A DNA stretch of 64,000 nt from an uncultured Legionella sp. GTDB lineage: Bacteria; Pseudomonadota; Gammaproteobacteria; Legionellales; Legionellaceae. The stretch covers positions 45,406 through 109,405 of the forward strand of contig CABHON010000024.1 in the NCBI GenBank assembly GCA_902168255.1. The letters run 5' to 3'. The notes beneath the pieces were generated by a model. That model saw nothing but the letters and a program-made list of their open reading frames with translations, did no database searches and was not told the DNA's origin. Made by a program: the position numbers and the translations under genes. This document shows positions 55,392 to 63,300 of the stretch, in pieces (within the stretch, counting starts at the first letter, position 1; the number at the start of each line of letters is the position of its first letter).

Positions 55392-55428
55392 CAATTATTA
55401 CTACTATATTTAAGTAATAACAATCCTT

Positions 55429-55450
55429 ACTTGTAGCAAATACTACAAGT
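55429..55450. promoter_or_regulatory. Operator palindrome ACTTGTAG-N6-CTACAAGT
   Basis: A perfect 8-bp inverted repeat with a six-base centre. It covers the -10 box of the minus-strand promoter at 55440-55468, so a bound dimeric repressor would block it. The regulator is not encoded next to it. Confidence 0.65.
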
Positions 55451-55468
55451 TTTTAAATTATTTGTCAA
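55440..55468 (-). promoter_or_regulatory. Sigma-70 promoter of the T4SS operon
   Basis: On the minus strand: consensus TTGACA (55468-55463), a 17-base spacer, then TAGTAT (55445-55440, 4 of 6 matches). Transcription would start near 55433 and reach the first CsrA-like gene after about 475 nt. Confidence 0.65.
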
Positions 55469-55591
55469 TAGTTTTTTATTAAATAAATAAAAGTGATATT
55501 TTTGCTACTAAAAATGGTTTTAAACTACAGGTTAAAGGGTTGGACTTACAACTTTAAAATATTAAGCTTAATAACATACAAAAATTATATT

Positions 55592-56410
55592 TCAGCTAGC
55601 AGTCTCTAAAATATAATTCTTTATTATTGTTGATACAATTTCAGGATTTTCAATATGTACTGAATGTGTCGCCTTCGGTATTTCTTTATATTCAGCGCCA
55701 TTAATTGAGGAAGAAAGATTTTTTGCACCTTCGATTGGAAATATAATATCTTTTTCACAACCAATAACTAAAGTTGGAATTTTTATTCCATCTAGCTGTG
55801 CAGAGCAATTGAACGTATTAATAATTTTCATTTGCTCCATAAAAACTTCTGTGGATAATGGATAAGGATCCTTTTCAGCCCCAGCAATCAAATTATCAAA
55901 GTTAGTTTCATCAGCCAAGAATTCGTTACTAAAATTCCAAATAGCCATAACATGCATAAATGATTTTAACGACCCCTCTTTTTTTATTACAGCAGCAGTT
56001 TTACAGCAGTGCCTCCCAAAAGCGGATAATGATGAAGCTGTCGCCCATAAAATTAGCTTTTTTATGCGTTCAGGATGTTTGCAAGCAAAATATTGCGCAG
56101 TCATGCCTCCCATTGAGTGCCCAACTAAATTAACGGTACTAATATTAAGATAATCTAATAGAACAATAATATCTGAAGATAAAAGATCAAAACTATATTC
56201 TTCTTCACCTCGTTCACTTCTTCCTCCGCCTCTTGGATCCATCAAAATTACTTGAAAATCTTTTTCCAACATAGCTGATAGTCCGCTATAATAGCGTGCA
56301 TCTGCCCCACCTCCAGCAACTATTAATACAGGTTCGCCTTTACCCTGTACTTCATAATAGAGCTTCACCCCATTGTTTTCAAAAGATGCCATATTCATTA
56401 TCTCCGACAA
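55592..56410 (-). CDS. Alpha/beta hydrolase, last gene of biosynthetic operon
   Basis: A 272-residue cytosolic alpha/beta hydrolase: oxyanion region LIVAGGGADAR, nucleophile elbow GHSMGG (Ser), and C-terminal His in KATHSVHIENPE. It overlaps the upstream hydrolase gene by 13 nt, so it belongs to the NRPS operon. It might edit, release or cleave the product. Substrate unknown. Confidence 0.8.
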   Translation of the reverse strand: MSEIMNMASFENNGVKLYYEVQGKGEPVLIVAGGGADARYYSGLSAMLEKDFQVILMDPRGGGRSERGEEEYSFDLLSSDIIVLLDYLNISTVNLVGHSMGGMTAQYFACKHPERIKKLILWATASSLSAFGRHCCKTAAVIKKEGSLKSFMHVMAIWNFSNEFLADETNFDNLIAGAEKDPYPLSTEVFMEQMKIINTFNCSAQLDGIKIPTLVIGCEKDIIFPIEGAKNLSSSINGAEYKEIPKATHSVHIENPEIVSTIIKNYILETAS

Positions 56411-57261
56411 GAAAAATTATTTTTTAGTGATAAACTAGTAATAAAATTATTAATAATTGCTGCTGATTCATCTGGTTTATCTCTATATACTGGATCCCCT
56501 GTTTCACAAATAACTTCTAATTGGCAATTATTTCCTATTTTTTGCGCTGTTTCTTCCGCAGAAAAAACTGGATGGATAGGATCATTTTCTCCAGCCAAAT
56601 GCAACACAGGACAAGCAATTTGATGAAGTTGATCTGTAAAATCAAATTTAGCATGTTCTGTTTTCATATATTTTTCCCACAAATCAGGATTGCGAATACA
56701 ACTTCCAAACTCCTCTGGCGTATATGCCCTTTTAGCATAAAACGGCAAACAATATTTAAAATAATCTTGATCAGTAGAAGCATTCCAATTTTCATCAAAA
56801 GCTTTAACTGCGTTTGCGGCTTGTTCAGTAGCAATTCGCAAAAACGCTTCATATCTTGCTTGTGGAGAAATTTTAGCTTCCGTATTGCATAGGATTAAGG
56901 CTTTTGGATGCTCTGGATATTGTATTCCATAGGAAATAGCAATATAACCTCCCCAAGAAACACCTGCAACGATAGGATGTGTGATACCCAATGCCTCACA
57001 AAACAAATAAACATCTTTTCCGTTTTGTTCAAGATTCCATTTACTCGGATCGCCTTTATCGCTACGGCCACAGCCTCTCAAATCAACGAAGACCACATTA
57101 CTTTCTTCTGAAAATCTTGACCAAAAAGATGTATAAAGCGTGTGATCGACCAGTCCAGCACCACCATGCAAAAAAATTAATGTCGGTTTTTCACTGTTGC
57201 TTTGTAAATCGCCAAAAACGGTATAAAAAATTTTGATATTATCAATTGTTACATAAGACAT
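56398..57261 (-). CDS. Proline-iminopeptidase-like alpha/beta hydrolase
   Basis: A 287-residue hydrolase with the order of the prolyl aminopeptidase-like group: FLHGGAGLVDH, DLRGCGRSDKG, nucleophile GVSWGGYIA, and AGENDPIHP for the Asp region. The usual C-terminal His region reads CETGDPVYRD, in which no clear catalytic His is visible; this is odd and may mean altered chemistry. 14 bp after the VUT gene. Possible role in product maturation or self-protection. Confidence 0.75.
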   Translation of the reverse strand: MSYVTIDNIKIFYTVFGDLQSNSEKPTLIFLHGGAGLVDHTLYTSFWSRFSEESNVVFVDLRGCGRSDKGDPSKWNLEQNGKDVYLFCEALGITHPIVAGVSWGGYIAISYGIQYPEHPKALILCNTEAKISPQARYEAFLRIATEQAANAVKAFDENWNASTDQDYFKYCLPFYAKRAYTPEEFGSCIRNPDLWEKYMKTEHAKFDFTDQLHQIACPVLHLAGENDPIHPVFSAEETAQKIGNNCQLEVICETGDPVYRDKPDESAAIINNFITSLSLKNNFSCRR

Positions 57262-57275
57262 AACTCTCTCCTGTT

Positions 57276-57998
57276 TTAATCTTTAATTGTTAATTTGAAT
57301 GGATTAAAGTTTGTTCCTATATCATAAACATCAATTTTTTCTTTCCGTTTAATTAATATAACGAGCAACCAAGCTGGGCCTCCACCAAAAACTGCATATA
57401 AAACACGAACAGCATAATCTGTTAAAATTAAATTTTTTAATTCAGAAAGCGAAATTCCATGCCCATAGGCTAATCCAAAGACTACAATTACACCGATAAA
57501 TCCTCCAATTAAGGAAGAGAAAATGCTTCTTAACCAAAAAAATCTTCCTTGAAACAAAATTTTCAATTTAGTTATTCCGTATAAATTAATAAACCAAGAT
57601 GTGAATAAACCAGCAACTAAAGACGGTGCAGCAATAACAATTGGATCAAAAACATTATTAAAAGCTGTCTGCAAATGCCAATACGATGGTGAAGGTAAAT
57701 GAATAATAATCAGAGCACTCACAGTAAATACCGTCATACTTAAAAACAGAAACCAAATCAAAAGCCTTGAAATTTTATATCCATAAGCTTCTGCTACAAC
57801 TGATTCAATTAGCAGAACAAAAGGTAGAACAAATAACCCTCCTGGAGCTAACCCAGGACCAACAACAACCAATTTGTACAATAACACTGTCCCTAAAAGA
57901 CTGAATGTTATATAAAGAACCAACAATACTAAAAAAAACGGGGAACCACACATCTCCCAAGAAAAGGATTTTTTCAAATTATTATTAATACTATTCAT
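57276..57998 (-). CDS. VUT/YhhQ-family membrane protein
   Basis: A 240-residue, six-helix protein of the VUT (queuosine precursor transporter, YhhQ) family, with VVAEAYGYKISR, FDPIVIAAPSLVAG and the last helix FGGGPAWLLVILI. Known members import queuine precursors. Here it is between a KS-ACP-TE gene (8-nt overlap) and two hydrolases, so it may move a precursor or product of the pathway instead. That role is inferred from position. Confidence 0.75.
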   Translation of the reverse strand: MNSINNNLKKSFSWEMCGSPFFLVLLVLYITFSLLGTVLLYKLVVVGPGLAPGGLFVLPFVLLIESVVAEAYGYKISRLLIWFLFLSMTVFTVSALIIIHLPSPSYWHLQTAFNNVFDPIVIAAPSLVAGLFTSWFINLYGITKLKILFQGRFFWLRSIFSSLIGGFIGVIVVFGLAYGHGISLSELKNLILTDYAVRVLYAVFGGGPAWLLVILIKRKEKIDVYDIGTNFNPFKLTIKD

Positions 57999-60354
57999 GT
58001 GTTTTTCCTCTTATATAAGATTTTAATGTGAGTGATTGAATTATTGCTTCAGCCAGCCTTTCTATTCCAGGAGATTCAAAAATGCTTTCATGATTTCCTT
58101 GAATTAGAAAAGTTTCTATATTTGTTTTGCAATATTTTTGCCAATGATTATCAAAAGAATTAACTTCCGCATATTCTTCATTAACGTCCGAAGCCTTTAA
58201 TAAAGTAATTTTGGCATCAAGCATATTGGGATGATAGCTAAAAAGTGCTTCCATTCTTTGCCATAGCAACTTTCCCCATATTCCCGTATCTTTTTTGAGG
58301 TAGACTTGGTGAAAATAATTAATATCATGCAGATTCTTTCCATATTTCATCCAGCTATCAATAAGAAATAAGTGTTCTACACTTTCGCCTCTTTTAATCA
58401 ATTTGTCTGACATTTCAAAAGCAACCACCCCGCCAAATGACCAACCACATAAAATATACGGGCCCGTAGGTTGAATAGTTTTTATCAAATTAATATAACG
58501 AATGGCCAGTGCGTCAATAGATACATGAGGCTCTTCTAACAAGTCATTGAAAACATTGTTATGTATCCCGATAAGATTAAATTCAACATTTAATCTTTCT
58601 GCAAGTTCCTTATAAGCATAAAGCTCTCCATTTCCAGGATGGACAATAAATATTGTTCTGCTCTTTTTGCTTTTTGTTAGTACTTCAATTTTTTCTTTAG
58701 ATAAGTTTTTACTACTTGTTTTAGCAATATAATTGGCTAATAAAATAAGCTCATTGTTTTTTAGAAAATCATCTAAACTGATATGAATATTTAATTGCCT
58801 ATCTATCTCAGAAATAATATCAATAGCCTGTAATGAACTACCTCCAAGAGTTTCAAAGTTATCATCAGCCGAAAAATCATTTATTTTTAAAGTTTTTTTC
58901 CATATATCAGTCAATTTTTCAACAATTGACTGAATATCTCTGTTTTTACTTATTACATACTCTACCGACTCTTTTTTTTCTTCCACAGCTAACCAGTGGC
59001 TATTTTTTTTGAAATACTTAGGCATTAAAGTTCTTTCTGAGTCAGCATTATTATAATTTTCAACAACAATATGACAATTAACGCCGCCCATTCCCAATGC
59101 ATTAATGCCACCAATTCTAATATCATCATTCCACGCTATTGGATTCGAGTTAATTGAAAAAGGCGTACTGCTGAGATTGAGTTGTGAATTTGGTTTTTCA
59201 AAATGAATAAGCGGAGCAATTTTTTTATTTTTAATACTCATAATTAACTTGATAACTCCTGCTATTCCCGCTGCTGATTGAGCATGACCTATATTCGCTT
59301 TAACAGAGCCAAGAAAGCATTTTTGTGGTTTATCAATCCATTTTTTAATACCTTTTGTTAAAGCTGCTACTTCAATAGGATCGCCCAAAGCAGTTCCTGT
59401 ACCATGAGTTTCTATGTATTTTAAACAACTCATATCAATATTTGCCATTTCTAGGGCTTTTTCTACACAGAGTGCCTGTCCCTGTACACTTGGTGCTGTA
59501 AATCCAATTTTATCATGCCCATCATTTGTCATCGCATACCCTTTAATGACACCATGAATATAATTCTGATCAACAATGGCATCTTCTAATCTTTTTAGCA
59601 CAAGGACGCCAACACCCGAACCAAGTACCGTACCATTACTTTTTGCATCAAAAGGTTTACAGTGCCCATCCTTAGATAAAATATTTTCAGGCTCATAAAT
59701 GTAACCAAATTGATTTGGCATAATGAGAGATGAGGCTCCGGCTAACATAATATCTGCATCATTATGAGATAATGCTTCACATGCTTTGACAATAACTGCT
59801 AATCCTGTTGCGCTGCCTAAATTAATATTTAATACGGGGCCTTTTAAGTTAAGAAAATAAGCTGCTTTTAAAGCTAAAAAATCCTTTTCATTGCCAAGAT
59901 AATGTAGTAATTGCTTACTTTGAGGATAATGTTCAAAGTATCCCGTTCGTATCAAATCATAAAAATAGTGCGGCGTACCAGATCCAGCGTAAACACCTAT
60001 TATTCCTTTATGTTTCTCTAAAGCACAGCCTGCATTTTCTAAAGCAAGATAAGCCTCCTCCAAAAACAGCCTTTGTTGTGGATCCATAGCAGCAGCTTCA
60101 GCCGAGCTTATCTTAAAAAAATCATTATCGAATTTATCTATGTTTTCAAGAAAACCACAAGAATTAACATAATTTGGATGATTAATAACACTTTCTTTAA
60201 CACCAAAAGCTTTTAATTCATTATTACTGAGTCGACTAATTAGCTCTTTTCCTTGAACTAAATTTTCCCAAAACTCAACGATATTATCAGAACCAGGAAA
60301 ACGCCCAGACATTCCTACAACAGCAATATCTACTGCTTTTTTAGTGGCGCTCAT
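57991..60354 (-). CDS. Ketosynthase (Cys-less)-ACP-thioesterase protein
   Basis: A 787-residue protein from ATG 60354 (GGAG eight bases upstream; ATG 60366 is possible). Residues 7-434 are a type I PKS ketosynthase fold. His317 (ETHGTGT) and His357 (NIGHAQSAAG) are kept, but the DTACSS motif reads NLGSATG, with Ser181 in place of the catalytic Cys. Residues 478-545 are a carrier domain (LGGSSLQA, Ser507 for phosphopantetheine). Residues 566-781 are a thioesterase with GWSFGG (Ser639), Asp666 and His755. No acyltransferase domain. It overlaps the NRPS gene by 14 nt and should release the final product. Confidence 0.88.
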   Translation of the reverse strand: MSATKKAVDIAVVGMSGRFPGSDNIVEFWENLVQGKELISRLSNNELKAFGVKESVINHPNYVNSCGFLENIDKFDNDFFKISSAEAAAMDPQQRLFLEEAYLALENAGCALEKHKGIIGVYAGSGTPHYFYDLIRTGYFEHYPQSKQLLHYLGNEKDFLALKAAYFLNLKGPVLNINLGSATGLAVIVKACEALSHNDADIMLAGASSLIMPNQFGYIYEPENILSKDGHCKPFDAKSNGTVLGSGVGVLVLKRLEDAIVDQNYIHGVIKGYAMTNDGHDKIGFTAPSVQGQALCVEKALEMANIDMSCLKYIETHGTGTALGDPIEVAALTKGIKKWIDKPQKCFLGSVKANIGHAQSAAGIAGVIKLIMSIKNKKIAPLIHFEKPNSQLNLSSTPFSINSNPIAWNDDIRIGGINALGMGGVNCHIVVENYNNADSERTLMPKYFKKNSHWLAVEEKKESVEYVISKNRDIQSIVEKLTDIWKKTLKINDFSADDNFETLGGSSLQAIDIISEIDRQLNIHISLDDFLKNNELILLANYIAKTSSKNLSKEKIEVLTKSKKSRTIFIVHPGNGELYAYKELAERLNVEFNLIGIHNNVFNDLLEEPHVSIDALAIRYINLIKTIQPTGPYILCGWSFGGVVAFEMSDKLIKRGESVEHLFLIDSWMKYGKNLHDINYFHQVYLKKDTGIWGKLLWQRMEALFSYHPNMLDAKITLLKASDVNEEYAEVNSFDNHWQKYCKTNIETFLIQGNHESIFESPGIERLAEAIIQSLTLKSYIRGKTHE

Positions 60355-63300
60355 TATATTCTCCATTTATTAACCTATTAAGGAACTCGGCTTGCTTTTT
60401 AATAGTGGTATATTCAAATAAATCTATTAGTTGAACTAATGTTGATATTTCATCACAAATTTTGTTATGCAGCTGTAAAAGTGAAAATGAATCACCGCCA
60501 TAATCAAAAAAGTTTGCTTCTGGATCGGTAATATCAATTTTTAAAATCTCATTCCATATTTTTTTTATCCTTTCTTCCATTTTACTAAAACTGCTATGTG
60601 GCGCAGTAGCTTTATCATTTAATTCAAGAGTAAACATCCTATTTAGTGCGTCTAAATCAACTTTACCGTTGATATTACAGGGGATTTGCTCACTCATTTT
60701 GATTTTTGCTGGAATCATGTACGTCGGCAATTTTTGTTTTAAAAAGTCTTTAATGCCGGATATTAATGCCTTCTGATTTTCCCAAACATATTTTGGTTTA
60801 TTACTTAAAAAATTATTATTACCATTTTTTTCAAGGGATTGATTTTTTCGTGCGTACAAAACGTTAATATCCGTATTATTTAATATCTTTGGCATATCCC
60901 TCTGTACAATAAAATCATGTTGCTCTAGCAATTCGATAATACGTTCGCAGTTATTATCAAACTTGTGAACCTCGATCACTATTTGATCGATAATTTCCCA
61001 TTGATCTGATCGAATACCCTCTAAGACCAGAAATTCACTTCTTTCCACATCAATTTTAAGAAGATTAATTCTTGAAATTTTTTGTGATTCAATAAACTCA
61101 GAAAGAGGTAAGAATTCACATTTTATTTTTCTTTCATAAGATGCCGCTTGAACAAGTTTTTCAATTTCGTCATTATCTATTTCATTTGAAGCGGTATTGG
61201 CTATAAGCTGCCTCACTTCATTTTTACTGGTGTTTTTTCCAGATAAAACTGAAGCATGAGGATAATAAGAGAAATCTGATACCTCTTTTATATTAGATAT
61301 ACCATAATTAAAACATTTCGCATCTAGCCCATAAAGCCACAAATTACTTTGCAGAATATCAAACAACTCCGGCACTGGCTCAATAGCATATATTTTAATA
61401 CCTTCCAAATAACGGCCAAATAATAAAGAAAACATGCCAATATTTGCCCCAACATCCACGATAACATCGCCATGTTCTACAACAATACCATGCTTCAGAT
61501 ACTCTTTATCAATAAATATTTCTTGATATTGTAATGCAGTTTCAGAATGATTATGCTGAAATATCTGCATTCCATTGGGTAAAATAACACTCCTTTGTAT
61601 TAATTCTGGTTTCTGCTGAATTGCTCTTAAATAGTTATTAATAGGCAATGAAAATTCATCATTGGAAGATATGACGGCTAATAACGTATTAGACTGATTT
61701 TCTTTACTGATCCAAACAACTGCTCGTGAAACAAATGAATTTTCTTCAATAACACTAGCGATATAGTTTGGTTCAATTCGATATCCTCTTATTTTTATGT
61801 CATTATCTTTTCTACCAACATATTCAATATTACCGCGTTCTACTCGCTTTCCAAGATCACCCGAACGATACCAAATTTCATCATTAATATTAATAAAATA
61901 TTTATCATTAAGCTCTTGGTTATTTAAATAACCTTGCGCCAAACCTGATCCACTTAAATAAATTTCCCCAACATCTCCACTTTCAACATGTTCAAAATTT
62001 TCATTTAACAATGCAATTTTTGTACCATCAATGGCTTGACCGATAAAGCTGCAATTGGACTCTGCAATTTCGACATTAATTTTCTGGTATGTACTGTATA
62101 CGGTTGTTTCGGTAATACCATACATATTATAAATTTCTGGTCTGTCTTCACCAAAAACCTTTAACCAAGGAAGTAATATTTTAGGATTTAGCTTTTCCCC
62201 AGCAAAAATTAGTAGACGAAGACTGATGCCTTTGATAGAAGATAATGAAATATTTGATAAATAATTTTCAAAGACAGTTGGTGTTTGGCTTAATAAGGTC
62301 ACATTTTCCTTTTGAATCATTAACCAAAAGTCTTTAGCTGTATAATTGCTGGGCTTTTCTGAAATGATTAGTTTTCCTCCACATGATAGTACCGACCATA
62401 TTTCCCATACTGACACATCGAAACAAAATGAATGAAATAATAATCCAACATCATAATTGGAATGATGATAAATGCTCTCTAGGCTCTTAATCAAAATACT
62501 AATAGAATCATGACTGATTACAACACCTTTTGGCCTTCCTGTGGTGCCAGATGTATACATAATATATGCAACAGTTGCTGGATTGACACGATTATCTAAC
62601 TTTAAATCCAAGGGCTGCTTTCGCAATAAATTTCCTATTTCATATAAATTCACAATGTTTGAATGCAGCGTTTCATTAATTGTAAAATTTGTTATTAAGC
62701 ACTGGGGTTGGCAATCATCAATAATTTTCTTTTTATAGTCTTCTGGATATTCTAGATCCAATGGAATATAGGCTGCGCCTATTTTAAAGCAAGCCAGTAT
62801 AGCAATGATAATATCTGGACTTCTGGATAAATGCAGTATGACTTTATCATTTAACTTTATACCAGAATCACTTAAATAATTGGCAAGTTGATTCGATTGT
62901 GCATTTAATTCCTGATATGTCAGTGTTTTTTCTTTATATTTTATCGCAATATTTTTTGGAAAAAGAATTGCTGATTGCTCAAATTTTTTACACAGTAACA
63001 CCCCATCTTTTACATAACGACATTCAATATCAAATAATGTTTCTAATTTTTTGTCTAAATTAGTTGGTTCTGTTATCAGTAGTAGTATGTCCTTATACGT
63101 ATCAATAATCTCTTTAATAAATGATTCACTGAATAATGCAGTATCATAATAAATTCCTCCATCTAATTTATTATCTATCCAATTAATTTCCAATGTTAAA
63201 TCCATTCTTGCAGCGTCATATCCTCTTTTATAGAAATCAACATCCATACTGTCTAATGATAATTTTTGGGTTTCAGCATCTTGCAGAACAAACATAATCT

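Noticed and set aside
55349..55414. Leader peptide of about 22 codons starting ATG within the 55349-55389 hairpin (minus strand)
   Set aside because: The only Shine-Dalgarno-like AGGAG is two bases from the ATG, too close to work, and the peptide has no feature of an attenuator.
55429..55450. Palindrome plus T-run as a plus-strand terminator
   Set aside because: No plus-strand gene lies upstream and the stem is AT-rich. Overlap with a minus-strand promoter makes an operator more likely.
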